Origin: an uncultured Verrucomicrobia subdivision 3 bacterium
GTDB taxonomy: Bacteria; Verrucomicrobiota; Verrucomicrobiia; Limisphaerales; UBA11358
DNA: 64,000 nt
Assembly (NCBI GenBank): GCA_903918885.1
Contig: CAIXFY010000040.1
Location: 1 to 64,000, forward strand
Reading direction: 5' to 3'
Below, in pieces: positions 9,479 to 19,098 of the stretch (the stretch's first letter is position 1; the number at the start of each line of letters is the position of its first letter). The notes beneath the pieces were generated by a model that had not been told where the DNA came from, did not search any database, and saw only the letters and a list, made by a program, of their open reading frames with translations. The position numbers and the translations under genes were made by a program.

Positions 9479-12271
9479 ATGGGCAAAGCACTCATCATCG
9501 CGGAGAAACCTTCCGTCGCCAGCGACATCAGCAAGGCGCTCGGAAAGTTTGAAAAGCACGACGACTACTTCGAAAACGAACATTATGTCGTTACGTCAGC
9601 CGTTGGTCATTTGCTGACCATCGTGCCGCCGGAAGGCGTCGAAGCCGCGCGCGGCAAGTGGACTTTCAAGTGTCTCCCCGTCATTCCGCCACACTTTGAT
9701 CTCACGCCAATTGAGAAGACTGCGCCGCGTTTGCGCGCCGTTGCGAAACTCATCAAACGCAAAGATGTCACCTCGCTCATCAATGCGTGCGACGCCGGCC
9801 GAGAAGGCGAATTGATTTTCCGCAACATCGTTCGCTACACGAAAGCAGCGCAGCCGATCTCGCGCCTTTGGCTGCAATCAATGACACCTGCCGCGATTCG
9901 CGAAGGTTTCGCGTCGCTCAAGACCGATGAGTCCATGCAGCCGCTCTCGGACGCTGCGACCAGCCGCAGCGAGGCCGATTGGCTTGTGGGAATCAACGGC
10001 ACGCGCGCCATGACGGCGTTCAACTCCAAGCTCGGCGGATTTTTCAAGACGACGGTTGGCCGCGTGCAGACGCCGACGCTGGCGATTCTTGTGGAGCGTG
10101 AGGCGAAAATCCGTGGATTCAAGCCGCGCGGTTATTGGGAAGTCATTGGCACCTTCGACGCGGCGGCAGGAAATTATACCGGACGTTGGTTCGATGAAAA
10201 ATTTTCTAAGTCCGACGACGACGAACAACTCAAAGCGGAACGTCTGTGGGACGCAGCGAAGGCTGAGGAAATCAAAGCCAAATGCCTTGGCAAGCCCGGC
10301 ATCGTCACTGAAGAAAGTAAGCCGACGACTTCGATGTCGCCGTTGCTCTATGATTTGACCAGCTTGCAGCGCGACGCGAACTCGCGTTTTGGCTTCAGCG
10401 CGAAGAACACGCTCGGTCTTGCTCAGGCGCTTTACGAGAAACACAAAGTCCTGACGTATCCGAGAACGGACTCGCGCGCTCTGCCGGAAGATTACATTCC
10501 CACGGTCAAGAACACGCTAGCGATGCTGGAAGGCGTCACGGGCTACTCAAGTTTCGCCGACCAGATTCTCAAAGCCGGTTGGGTGCATCCGAACAAGCGC
10601 ATATTCAACAACGCGAAAGTCTCGGATCACTTCGCGATCATCCCGACGCAGCTCGCGCCAAAATCGTTGAGCGAGCCGGAGCAGAAACTTTACGACCTCG
10701 TCACGAAACGCTTTCTCGCGATTTTTTATCCGGCGGCAGAATTTTTGGAAACGAACCGCATCACGCGTGTCGAAGGCGAACCGTTCAAGAGTGCGGGAAA
10801 AGTTTTGGTGTCGCCCGGCTGGCTCACGGTTTACGGCAAGCAGTCGGACTCCGACGAAACGCCGAGCCTCGCGCCGGTGAAAGCAGGCGAGACGGTCAAG
10901 ACCGCAAACATCGAGGTCAAAGAAAACGTCACCAAACCACCGGCAAGATATTCGGAAGCCACGCTGCTCTCGGCGATGGAAGGTGCGGGCAAATTGATTG
11001 ACGACGACGAACTCCGCGAAGCGATGAGCGAGAAAGGTCTCGGCACGCCGGCGACGCGCGCGGCGACGATTGAAGGTTTGATTTACGAAGATTACGTCCA
11101 CCGCACCGGCCGCGAATTGCAGGCGACGGCGAAAGCGTTTTCATTGATGGAACTGTTGAATGGTCTGGGCATTCCTGAATTGACCAAGCCGGAGTTGACG
11201 GGCGACTGGGAATTCCAGTTGAAGGAAATGCAGCGGAAAAAAGTCAGCCGCGAGCAATTCATGGCGGGCATCGCGGAGATGACGCGCCGCATCGTGGACA
11301 GCGCCAAGAAATTTGAATACGACACCATTCCCGGCGACTTCGGCGTGCTGCAGGTGCCGTGTCCGAAATGCGGCGGCGAGATTCACGAGCGCTACAAACA
11401 GTATCAGTGCGTGAAGTGCGACTTCGCGTTTTGGAAAACGCTGTGCAGCCGGATGTTTGAGCCGGAGGAAGTTGAGAAAATCATCACGGACAAAATCATC
11501 GGCCCGCTGCAAGGCTTCCGCAGCAAGCAGGGTTTTCCCTTCGCCGCCGTGCTCAAGATGACCGCCGAGCACAAGGTGGAATTCGATTTCGGTAATGGCC
11601 CGAAGGAAGGCGAGTCCGCCGAGCCGGTGGATTTCACGGGCAAGGAAGCGCTCGGCAAATGTCCGAAGTGCGGCGCCAATGTCTATGACAACGGGATGAA
11701 TTACGTCTGCGAAAAACAGACCGGCCCGACGCCGCCGTGCGATTTCCGTTCCGGCAAAATCATTTTGCAGCAGGAGATCGCGCCGGAGCAGATCAAGAAA
11801 TTGCTCGCCGAGAGCAAGACGGATTTGCTGAAAGGTTTTATCTCCAAGAAAACGAATCGCAAGTTCGAGGCGTTCCTCGTCGTGAAAGACGGCAAGACCG
11901 CGTTCGAGTTCAAACCGCGCGAAGGCAAGGGGCGGCGCAAGAGCAGCGAACCGCCGCCGAAGCTGGATTTCACCGGCCAGTCCGTGGTGGGCAAATGTCC
12001 GAAATGCGGCGGCCAGGTGTTCGATGTCGCGCCGGGCTACGTCTGCGAAAATTCGCAGCGCGCGGAAAAGCGCTGCACTTTCAAGCCCATCGGCAAGACG
12101 ATTTTAGAACAGCCGATTGACGCGGTGCAGGCGGCGAAAATTCTCAAGGACAAGAAGAGCGACGTGCTGGAAAAATTCATCTCCAAATCCGGCAAGCCGT
12201 TCCCAGCATTCCTCGTCATGGACAAGAAGGGAAAAATCACTTTTGAGTTTCCGACGCGGGACGACGAGTAA
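9479..12271 (+). CDS. topB: DNA topoisomerase III with three C-terminal zinc-ribbon/extension modules
   Basis: MGKALIIAEKPSVASDISKALG, TYPRTDSRALPEDY active site, LGTPATRAATIEGLI; repeated CPKCGG modules at the C-terminus. Track ORF starts at 9467; 9479 is the more natural start. Confidence 0.93.
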   Translation: MGKALIIAEKPSVASDISKALGKFEKHDDYFENEHYVVTSAVGHLLTIVPPEGVEAARGKWTFKCLPVIPPHFDLTPIEKTAPRLRAVAKLIKRKDVTSLINACDAGREGELIFRNIVRYTKAAQPISRLWLQSMTPAAIREGFASLKTDESMQPLSDAATSRSEADWLVGINGTRAMTAFNSKLGGFFKTTVGRVQTPTLAILVEREAKIRGFKPRGYWEVIGTFDAAAGNYTGRWFDEKFSKSDDDEQLKAERLWDAAKAEEIKAKCLGKPGIVTEESKPTTSMSPLLYDLTSLQRDANSRFGFSAKNTLGLAQALYEKHKVLTYPRTDSRALPEDYIPTVKNTLAMLEGVTGYSSFADQILKAGWVHPNKRIFNNAKVSDHFAIIPTQLAPKSLSEPEQKLYDLVTKRFLAIFYPAAEFLETNRITRVEGEPFKSAGKVLVSPGWLTVYGKQSDSDETPSLAPVKAGETVKTANIEVKENVTKPPARYSEATLLSAMEGAGKLIDDDELREAMSEKGLGTPATRAATIEGLIYEDYVHRTGRELQATAKAFSLMELLNGLGIPELTKPELTGDWEFQLKEMQRKKVSREQFMAGIAEMTRRIVDSAKKFEYDTIPGDFGVLQVPCPKCGGEIHERYKQYQCVKCDFAFWKTLCSRMFEPEEVEKIITDKIIGPLQGFRSKQGFPFAAVLKMTAEHKVEFDFGNGPKEGESAEPVDFTGKEALGKCPKCGANVYDNGMNYVCEKQTGPTPPCDFRSGKIILQQEIAPEQIKKLLAESKTDLLKGFISKKTNRKFEAFLVVKDGKTAFEFKPREGKGRRKSSEPPPKLDFTGQSVVGKCPKCGGQVFDVAPGYVCENSQRAEKRCTFKPIGKTILEQPIDAVQAAKILKDKKSDVLEKFISKSGKPFPAFLVMDKKGKITFEFPTRDDE

Positions 12272-13029
12272 TGCCGCTCCACTTCAAACAACTCGGCCAT
12301 GGCGAGCCGCTCGTTTTGCTACATGGTCTGTTCGGTTCCGGCGACAACTGGTTCGGCGTCGCGCCGAAGCTGGCGGAGAAATTTCACGTCTACGCGCCCG
12401 ACCTCCGCAATCACGGCCATTCTCCGCATCACGCGGAGATGGATTATCCGCTCATGGCCGCCGATGTGGAGAAATTTTTCGCGACGCAGAAAATTGAAAG
12501 CGCGGGCGTCATCGGTCACTCGATGGGCGGCAAGGTGGCGATGCAGTTCGCGCTGGAATTTCCGGCGCGCGTAAAAAAACTCGTCGTGGTCGACATGGCG
12601 CCGCGGGCTTACGCGCGGGTGCATGATAAAATCTTTGGCGCGCTGCTGGCGCTGGACTTGGCGTCATTCCAGACGCGCCAGCCTCTCGAAGAGGCCCTCG
12701 CGTCGGAAATTCCGTCGCTGAACCTGCGCAGGTTCCTGCTGAAAAATCTCAGTCGCGACGACCACGGAAAGTTTGCCTGGAAGATGAACCTGCGCGGCGT
12801 AGCGGAGAATTATTCGCGTCTGGGCGAGGTGCTGGCGGCGCAGCCTCCGTTTCCAGGCCCGGCGCTATTCATCCGTGGCGGCAAGTCGGATTACATCAAC
12901 GCGGCGGATGAGATCGAAATCCGGCGGCTGTTTCCGTCGGCGGAGATTCAAACCATCGCGAGGGCCAATCACTGGGTTCACGCCGACGTGCCGGAGGAAT
13001 TTCTGCGGCTGGTGCTGGAGTTTCTTTGA
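12271..13029 (+). CDS. Alpha/beta hydrolase (YbfF-like esterase)
   Basis: LVLLHGLFGSGDNW, GHSMGGKVAMQFAL nucleophile elbow, C-terminal NHWVHADVPEEF; TAATG overlap with topB. Confidence 0.85.
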   Translation: MPLHFKQLGHGEPLVLLHGLFGSGDNWFGVAPKLAEKFHVYAPDLRNHGHSPHHAEMDYPLMAADVEKFFATQKIESAGVIGHSMGGKVAMQFALEFPARVKKLVVVDMAPRAYARVHDKIFGALLALDLASFQTRQPLEEALASEIPSLNLRRFLLKNLSRDDHGKFAWKMNLRGVAENYSRLGEVLAAQPPFPGPALFIRGGKSDYINAADEIEIRRLFPSAEIQTIARANHWVHADVPEEFLRLVLEFL

Positions 13030-13043
13030 ATGGCGATTGAATT

Positions 13044-13162
13044 GGTGGGGCGAGCGTCCCCGCGAGCCGCCAAAATGAAGTGTAGTGTCGAGGCTGTGCC
13101 TCGAATCGTTGAGCCATAGGCTCAACCCTACAACCGGCGGCTCGCGAGGACGCTCGCCCACC
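13044..13162. repeat. 119-bp palindromic element (27-28 bp terminal inverted repeats, nested inner hairpins)
   Basis: GGTGGGGCGAGCGTCCCCGCGAGCCGCC ... GGCGGCTCGCGAGGACGCTCGCCCACC; inside, GAGGCTGTGCCTC and TGAGCCATAGGCTCA. Confidence 0.85.
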
Positions 13163-13179
13163 AGCCAAAGTTGGTTGAT

Positions 13180-13211
13180 AAATTCTTTCGTGTGTTTCGT
13201 GTGTTTCGTGG
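13180..13211. repeat. Short 9-bp tandem repeat TTTCGTGTG
   Basis: TTTCGTGTGTTTCGTGTGTTTCGTGG just upstream of the recombinase coding start. Confidence 0.7.
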
Positions 13212-13225
13212 TTAAACATCTGCCT

Positions 13226-14233
13226 GTGGAAACGCCGCCAAGCACATCCCCTCCAGAAATCCGCGACAAGTGGATTGAGAAATTTCTGGCGCACCTCGCG
13301 ACGGATCGCGGCGTGTCGGTCTATACGCAGCGGAATTACCGGCAGGCGCTGATTGAGTTTGCGCGCTGGTATTTGACCGAGCGTTCGCCGTCCGCCTTCG
13401 CGGATGAATCCGCTTCGGCGCGACACGCTGTCGCGTGGGAAAAACTTCAGCGCGATGATTTCCGCGCTTACCTGCGTTATCTGGGCCGGAATAACTTGAG
13501 CCGAGCAGCCACGGCGCTGCGGTTCTCGGCGCTGCGGACGTTCTATAAATTTCTCATGCGGCACGGCGCCGTCGAAAGTTTGCCGATTAAAAATCTTTCC
13601 CTGCCGAAAGCACCGAAGCGGTTGCCGAAGTTTCTGACGATTCAGCAGATGGCGGATTTACTGGCGGCGCCGGCAAAGTTGCTCGCATCTCAGAAAGATA
13701 AAAAGGGGGCAGGGCGTCCGCTCTCGGCGGAGGTCTACCTGCGTGACATTGCGGTGCTGGAGACGATCTATTCCGGCGGCCTGCGCGTGAGCGAACTGTG
13801 CGGCCTACGCGTGGACGACATTGATTTCAGCGAGCAAATCATTCGCGTGCGCGGCAAAGGCAAAAAGGAACGGCTCGTGCCGGCGGGCGAACCGGCGTTG
13901 CGCGCGATTCAAACTTACTGGGATTCGCTGATGCAACCGCCACTGGGCGTGCAGCCGGTTTTCCGTGCGGACACAAAAAAGGCCGCGCCATTGTCGCCGC
14001 TGCAATTAGCCAGACGGTTGAAAAATTATCTCATCGTCGCCGGCCTTGACCCGGCGCTGACGCCGCACAAGCTGCGGCACAGCTACGCGACGCATCTGCT
14101 CGACGCCGGCGCGGATTTGCGGAGTGTGCAGGAACTGCTCGGCCACGCGCACCTCATCACGACGCAAGTTTACACGCACGTCACGACGGAGCGGTTGAAG
14201 CGGGCTTACGACGCGGCGCATCCGCGCGCGTGA
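13226..14233 (+). CDS. XerC/XerD-like tyrosine recombinase
   Basis: LETIYSGGLRVSELCGL, LTPHKLRHSYATHLLDAGADLRSVQELLGHAHLITTQVYTH. Track ORF from 13085 starts inside the palindromic element; in-frame GTG at 13226 (or 13208) is more plausible. Confidence 0.9.
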   Translation: METPPSTSPPEIRDKWIEKFLAHLATDRGVSVYTQRNYRQALIEFARWYLTERSPSAFADESASARHAVAWEKLQRDDFRAYLRYLGRNNLSRAATALRFSALRTFYKFLMRHGAVESLPIKNLSLPKAPKRLPKFLTIQQMADLLAAPAKLLASQKDKKGAGRPLSAEVYLRDIAVLETIYSGGLRVSELCGLRVDDIDFSEQIIRVRGKGKKERLVPAGEPALRAIQTYWDSLMQPPLGVQPVFRADTKKAAPLSPLQLARRLKNYLIVAGLDPALTPHKLRHSYATHLLDAGADLRSVQELLGHAHLITTQVYTHVTTERLKRAYDAAHPRA

Positions 14234-14342
14234 GGTTTGTGGACGGAAGTAAAACGACAATTTCTGCAAAGTAAATTCAGTTGAGTTTTGCCGCCGCTTT
14301 CGCAAAATAAAGCGTGAGGATTTTTTCCTGAATCAGAAGCGG

Positions 14343-16019
14343 ATGGCTTTTTCTTTTTCATTTCGACCGAAGCTCGTTGACACGCTGAAAAATTATTCGG
14401 CGCAGATGTTTTCTGCCGACCTCACGGCCGGTTTGATTGTCGGCATCGTCGCGCTGCCGCTGGCGATGGCGCTTGCAATCGCGTCAGGATTGAAGCCGGA
14501 AATTGGAATTTTTACGGCGATTGTCGGCGGACTTTTGGTTTCGTTGTTCGGCGGTTCGCGCGTGCAAATCGGCGGCCCAGCGGGCGCGTTCGTGCCGTTG
14601 CTCGCGCCGATTGTGCTGCTACACGGGCCGGAAGCGCTGGTGGTTTGTGCGCTAATGGCGGGCGTGATTTTGTTTGTGCTGGGCGCGTGCAAGCTCGGCA
14701 CGATGATTAAATATATTCCGTTCCCAGTCGTGACCGGTTTTACGAGTGGAATTGCAATTATCATTTTAAGCACGCAAATAAAAGACTTTTTCGGATTGCC
14801 GCAAAAACTGCCGCCGGATTTCATTGGCAAGCTGCGCGCACTGGCGGAAAATTTTTACCCAAACTGGCCGACGGTTTTTCTGGCGACAGCGGCGACACTG
14901 TCAATCTGGTTCTGGCCGAAAAAATTGGGACGCCGTTTGCCGGGATCCATCGCGGTCATAGTGTTGGCGTCGCTCGCGGTGAAATTTCTTCACTGGGACG
15001 AGCTGGCTGGAATTCAAACTTTGTTCTCGCAGTTTGGCGAAATGCCGCGCGGGTTGCTGATGCCACACTGGCCGTCGCTGTCGCTCGATGCGTGGCGCGC
15101 GCTTGTGCCGGCAGCGTTGACGGTCGCGGTGTTGGTCGCGATTGAATCGCTGTTGTGCGCGGTAGTGGCGGACGGCATGATTGACGACCGGCATGACTCG
15201 AATCAGGAATTGATGGGGCAGGGAATCGCGAATGTGGTGGTGGGAATTTTTGGCGGGATGCCGACGACGGGCGTGATTGCGCGCACAGCGACGAATGTGC
15301 GCAGCGGTGCGCGAACGCCGGTGGCGGGGATTATTCATTCGCTGACGCTGCTGGTGATTTTGCTCGTGGCCGCGCCGCTGGCAAAACACATTCCGCTGGC
15401 GGCGTTGAGCGCGGTGTTGGTTGTAGTGTCGCTGCGCATGGGCGAGTGGCATCAGTTCAAGCGGTTGACGAAATGGCCGAAGAGTGATGCAATCGTTTTT
15501 CTGTGTGCGTTTGGATTGACGGTGGCGGTGGACTTGCCGACGGCGGTGGGCGCGTCGCTGATTCTGGCCTCGGCACTGCTAGTGAAACGGCTGGCACAAA
15601 CGGCGCACGTCGAGGCGGACGCGGAAGTGACGCAGGGCAACTCACTGGGGCAACAGACGGAAGGGAAAATTATTCCGAACGGTGTCATGGTGTTCCGCGT
15701 TTTTGGCGCGTTCTTTTTTGGCGCGGCGGACAAGCTGGAAACTTCCTTGCGCGACGCGGGGCAATTGCCAGAAATTTTAATTTTGCGCATGCGCGACGTG
15801 CTGGCACTGGATGCGACGGGTTTGGATGCGCTGGAAGATTTGCTCGAAAAATTGCGGCGCGACCGGAAGGATTTGATTTTGTGCGGACCGCATTCACAGC
15901 CATTATTTGCACTTGTCCGGGCAGGATTTATAGAGCGGATTGGGCAGGAAAACGTCTGTGGCGACATGGAAAGCTCGTTGGCAAGGGCGCAGAAGCTGAT
16001 TAAGCAAAAGAAAATTTAA
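14343..16019 (+). CDS. SulP-family anion transporter with C-terminal STAS domain
   Basis: ADLTAGLIVGIVALPLAMALAIASGLKPEIGIFTAIVGG; C-terminal LILRMRDVLALDATGLDALEDL STAS signature. Confidence 0.93.
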   Translation: MAFSFSFRPKLVDTLKNYSAQMFSADLTAGLIVGIVALPLAMALAIASGLKPEIGIFTAIVGGLLVSLFGGSRVQIGGPAGAFVPLLAPIVLLHGPEALVVCALMAGVILFVLGACKLGTMIKYIPFPVVTGFTSGIAIIILSTQIKDFFGLPQKLPPDFIGKLRALAENFYPNWPTVFLATAATLSIWFWPKKLGRRLPGSIAVIVLASLAVKFLHWDELAGIQTLFSQFGEMPRGLLMPHWPSLSLDAWRALVPAALTVAVLVAIESLLCAVVADGMIDDRHDSNQELMGQGIANVVVGIFGGMPTTGVIARTATNVRSGARTPVAGIIHSLTLLVILLVAAPLAKHIPLAALSAVLVVVSLRMGEWHQFKRLTKWPKSDAIVFLCAFGLTVAVDLPTAVGASLILASALLVKRLAQTAHVEADAEVTQGNSLGQQTEGKIIPNGVMVFRVFGAFFFGAADKLETSLRDAGQLPEILILRMRDVLALDATGLDALEDLLEKLRRDRKDLILCGPHSQPLFALVRAGFIERIGQENVCGDMESSLARAQKLIKQKKI

Positions 16020-16090
16020 AAAGTTATTGACAGGCAACCCAAAATTGTTAGTTTGCGCTGGTCAGAGCCGTAAAAATTCAATTACCGAAG

Positions 16091-16131
16091 CCCTCTCAAA
16101 TTCGGAAGAAAGCGAGAGGGTTGGTTTTTTG
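16091..16131 (+). terminator. Possible rho-independent terminator upstream of tRNA-Thr
   Basis: CCCTCTC ... GAGAGGG stem followed by TTGGTTTTTTG. Confidence 0.5.
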
Positions 16132-16171
16132 TCGTTTTACGAGTCGGGTTTGAACAAAGGTTTTTTTGGAT

Positions 16172-16247
16172 GCCCAAGTAGCTCAGTTGGTAGAGCACGT
16201 CCTTGGTAAGGACGAGGTCATCAGTTCAATCCTGATCTTGGGCTCCA
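16172..16247 (+). tRNA. tRNA-Thr (GGT)
   Basis: GCCCAAG/CTTGGGC acceptor, GCTCAGTTGGTAGAGC D arm, CGTCC TTGGTAA GGACG anticodon arm, ATCAGTTCAATCCTGAT T arm, CCA encoded. Confidence 0.95.
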
Positions 16248-16284
16248 TTAAACAAAAAACGAAAACAGCAACACACGAAATCAC

Positions 16285-17472
16285 ATGGCCAAAGAGCAAT
16301 TTAATAGAACGAAACCGCACGTCAATGTCGGCACCATCGGTCACGTCGACCACGGCAAATCCACGTTGACCGCCGCCATCGTTGCGGTGCAGCACCGCAA
16401 GGGTCTCGCGCCGGCGATTGACTACGCGACGATTACCAAAGGCGGCACGGTTCGTGACGAAACGAAGACCGTGACCATCGCCGTTTCTCATGTCGAATAC
16501 GAATCTCCCAAGCGCCATTACGCGCACGTCGACTGCCCTGGCCATGCTGACTATGTGAAGAACATGATCACGGGTGCTGCGCAGATGGATGGTGCGATTC
16601 TTGTGGTGAGCGCCGCTGACGGCCCGATGCCGCAGACGCGTGAGCACATTTTGCTTGCTCGCCAGGTCGGTGTGCCGAGCATCATTGTTTGCTTGAACAA
16701 GGTTGACTTGGCTGACGCCGACCTACTCGAGCTCATCGAAATGGAAATTCGCGACCTGCTCACGAAGTATGGTTTTCCCGGCGACAAGACGCCGATCGTT
16801 CGCGCCTCCGCCACCGCCGCTTTGGCCGGCAAGCCGGAAGGCGAAAAGGCCATTGCTGATTTGCTCGAAGCGTTGGACACGTTCATTCCTGACCCGACTC
16901 GCGAAATCGACAAGCCGTTTTTGATGTGCGTCGAAGACGTGTTCACCATTGAAGGTCGCGGCACGGTCGTGACTGGTCGCGTGGAACGCGGCATTCTCAA
17001 GAAGATGGAAGAAGTTGAAATCGTCGGCCTCAAGGAAACGCGCAAGACGACGGCGACGGACATTGAAATGTTCCGCAAGCTGCTTGATTCCGCGAGTGCT
17101 GGTGACAACGTCGGTGTGCTGCTCCGCGGCACGACGAAGGACGACGTGGAGCGCGGCATGGTTTTGGCCAAGCCGGGTTCCATCAAGCCGCACACCAAGT
17201 TCAAGGGTGAAGTCTATGTTTTGACCAAGGATGAAGGTGGCCGTCACACGCCGTTCTTTACGAATTACCGTCCGCAATTTTACTTCCGCACCTCGGACGT
17301 CACGGGCACGCTCACGCTGCCGGCGGGTGTCGAGATGGTGATGCCGGGCGACAACGTCTCGGTGGAAATTGAATTGCAGAAGTCGGTCGCGATGGAAAAA
17401 GGTCTCAAATTCGCGATTCGCGAAGGTGGCCGCACCATCGGTTCCGGCATCGTGGTGGAAGTCGTCGCTTAA
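16285..17472 (+). CDS. tuf: Elongation factor Tu
   Basis: [80 protein letters not shown]. Confidence 0.98.
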   Translation: MAKEQFNRTKPHVNVGTIGHVDHGKSTLTAAIVAVQHRKGLAPAIDYATITKGGTVRDETKTVTIAVSHVEYESPKRHYAHVDCPGHADYVKNMITGAAQMDGAILVVSAADGPMPQTREHILLARQVGVPSIIVCLNKVDLADADLLELIEMEIRDLLTKYGFPGDKTPIVRASATAALAGKPEGEKAIADLLEALDTFIPDPTREIDKPFLMCVEDVFTIEGRGTVVTGRVERGILKKMEEVEIVGLKETRKTTATDIEMFRKLLDSASAGDNVGVLLRGTTKDDVERGMVLAKPGSIKPHTKFKGEVYVLTKDEGGRHTPFFTNYRPQFYFRTSDVTGTLTLPAGVEMVMPGDNVSVEIELQKSVAMEKGLKFAIREGGRTIGSGIVVEVVA

Positions 17473-17487
17473 TTGCGAGCAGGTTTC

Positions 17488-17524
17488 GGGAGCGCGGAGT
17501 TTGAACCTCCGTGCTCCCTTTTTG
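17488..17524 (+). terminator. Hairpin plus T-tract after tuf
   Basis: GGGAGCGCGGAG TTTGAA CCTCCGTGCTCCC followed by TTTTTG. Confidence 0.65.
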
Positions 17525-17554
17525 TCCGTAGATACTGCGGTGGTTTTGACGGTT

Positions 17555-17630
17555 ACGGCAGTAGCTCAATTGGTAGAGTAGTGGTCTCCAAAACCATTGG
17601 TTGCAGGTTCAAGTCCTGCCTGCCGTGCCA
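17555..17630 (+). tRNA. tRNA-Trp (CCA)
   Basis: ACGGCAG/CTGCCGT acceptor, anticodon loop CTCCAAA, T arm GCAGGTTCAAGTCCTGC, 3' CCA. Confidence 0.95.
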
Positions 17631-17640
17631 GTCTGCGATC

Positions 17641-17730
17641 GGAGAGGTGGCAGAGTGGTCTATTGCGGCGGTCTTGAAAACCGCTGTAGGCGAAAGCCTA
17701 CCGGGGGTTCGAATCCCTCCCTCTCCGCCA
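17641..17730 (+). tRNA. tRNA-Ser (TGA)
   Basis: GGAGAGG/CCTCTCC acceptor, anticodon loop CTTGAAA, long variable arm TAGGCGAAAGCCTA, 3' CCA. Confidence 0.95.
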
Positions 17731-17794
17731 GCATTCGTTGGAATGCCGGAGAAAAATGATTTGAGATGCGGCTCGAAGAAACAGAATAAATTTT

Positions 17795-18046
17795 GTGAAC
17801 AACTGGACACACATTGCAATCTGGGCGGCGGTGATCGGCGGACTGTTTGGCCTGCTCTGGTGGCAGGGGCAGATTCAGCGCCTTGCCGTTTACGTGCAGG
17901 AAACTCGTGAAGAACTCAAAAAGTGCTCTTGGCCGAATTGGGTAGAACTGAAGGGTTCGACCGCGCTCATCACCATTATGGTTGCTTTACTCGGCGCGTT
18001 CGTCGTGCTCGTGGATCGCGTTTTGTTCGCCATTTTCATCCGTTAA
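17795..18046 (+). CDS. secE: Preprotein translocase subunit SecE
   Basis: YVQETREELKKCSWPNWVELKGSTALITIMVALLGAFVVLVD; position before nusG. Confidence 0.93.
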   Translation: MNNWTHIAIWAAVIGGLFGLLWWQGQIQRLAVYVQETREELKKCSWPNWVELKGSTALITIMVALLGAFVVLVDRVLFAIFIR

Positions 18047-18058
18047 AAATTAAATTTC

Positions 18059-18604
18059 ATGCGCAACCAGTGGTTCATCATCCAGACGCTTTCCGGCCAG
18101 GAAAACAAGGTCAAGGACAGCATCGAAAAACGCGTCAAGACGGACGAGATGGAGGAATACATCAAAGAAGTCCTCGTGCCGATGGAGAAGGTTGTCGAAG
18201 TGCGCAACCAGAAGAAGACCGTCACCAACCGCAAGCTCTGGCCGGGTTATGTTTTTGTGGACATGGTGCTGCTCGACGACGAGAAGCGTGTCATTGAAAA
18301 GCCGTGGTATTTTATTCGCGAGACACAGGGTGTGATTGGTTTCCTGAGCGATCCGCCGCAACCAACGCCGACGGAAGAAGTGGACGCCATCAAGGTGCAG
18401 ATTTCCGTCTCGGAAGACACGGAAAAACCGAAGGTGAATTTTGCGGTTGGCGAAACGGTCAAGATCAACAACGGCCCGTTCTTGAATTTCAGCGGCGTGA
18501 TTCAAGAAATTGATCCCGAACGCGGCAAGCTGAAGGTGGAAGTCAACATTTTCGGTCGCAATACGCCGGTCGAACTCGAATACTGGCAGGTAGAAAAATC
18601 GTAA
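18059..18604 (+). CDS. nusG: Transcription termination/antitermination protein NusG
   Basis: QWFIIQTLSGQENKVKDSIEKRV, KLWPGYVFVDM, VGETVKINNGPFLNFSGVIQEID (NGN + KOW). Confidence 0.97.
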   Translation: MRNQWFIIQTLSGQENKVKDSIEKRVKTDEMEEYIKEVLVPMEKVVEVRNQKKTVTNRKLWPGYVFVDMVLLDDEKRVIEKPWYFIRETQGVIGFLSDPPQPTPTEEVDAIKVQISVSEDTEKPKVNFAVGETVKINNGPFLNFSGVIQEIDPERGKLKVEVNIFGRNTPVELEYWQVEKS

Positions 18605-18614
18605 TTAAATTTTT

Positions 18615-19040
18615 ATGGCAAAGAAAATCACAGGACAGATTAAATTGCAGATTCCGGCCGGTCAGGCCAATCCCGCGCCGCCCGTCGGCCCCGCGCTCGG
18701 TCAGCACGGCGTGAACATCATGGGATTCTGCAAGGAATTTAACGCCGCGACCAAGAACGACGCCGGTCTTGTCATCCCCGTGGTCATCACGGTTTACCAG
18801 GACAAGTCGTTCACGTTCATCACCAAGTCGCCGCCGGCTTCGATCCTTTTGAAAAAAGCCGCCGGAATCACCGCCGGTTCCAAAGTTCCGAACAAGGACA
18901 AGGTTGGCAAGGTCACGCGCAAACAGATTTTGGACATCATCAAGATGAAGTCCAAGGATATGCATGCCAACTCGGAAGAGGCGGCCGTCCGCATGATTGC
19001 GGGCACGGCGCGTAGCATGGGTATCGAAGTGGTTGGTTAA
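18615..19040 (+). CDS. rplK: Ribosomal protein L11
   Basis: [35 protein letters not shown]. Confidence 0.98.
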   Translation: MAKKITGQIKLQIPAGQANPAPPVGPALGQHGVNIMGFCKEFNAATKNDAGLVIPVVITVYQDKSFTFITKSPPASILLKKAAGITAGSKVPNKDKVGKVTRKQILDIIKMKSKDMHANSEEAAVRMIAGTARSMGIEVVG

Positions 19041-19098
19041 CAATTAAACAACAACCGCGGGAGAATCTTCAAGATTCGTTTGCACCGCACCAAAACAA

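Noticed and set aside
7166-12271. UvrD-like helicase plus Topo III as a mobile or defence module
   Set aside because: Both look like ordinary chromosomal copies, are divergently transcribed, and have no adjacent nuclease or plasmid genes.
13226-14233. Tyrosine recombinase as integrase of a genomic island or integron
   Set aside because: Sequence is XerC/D-like, flanked by housekeeping genes, with no tRNA att site, gene cassettes or phage genes nearby.
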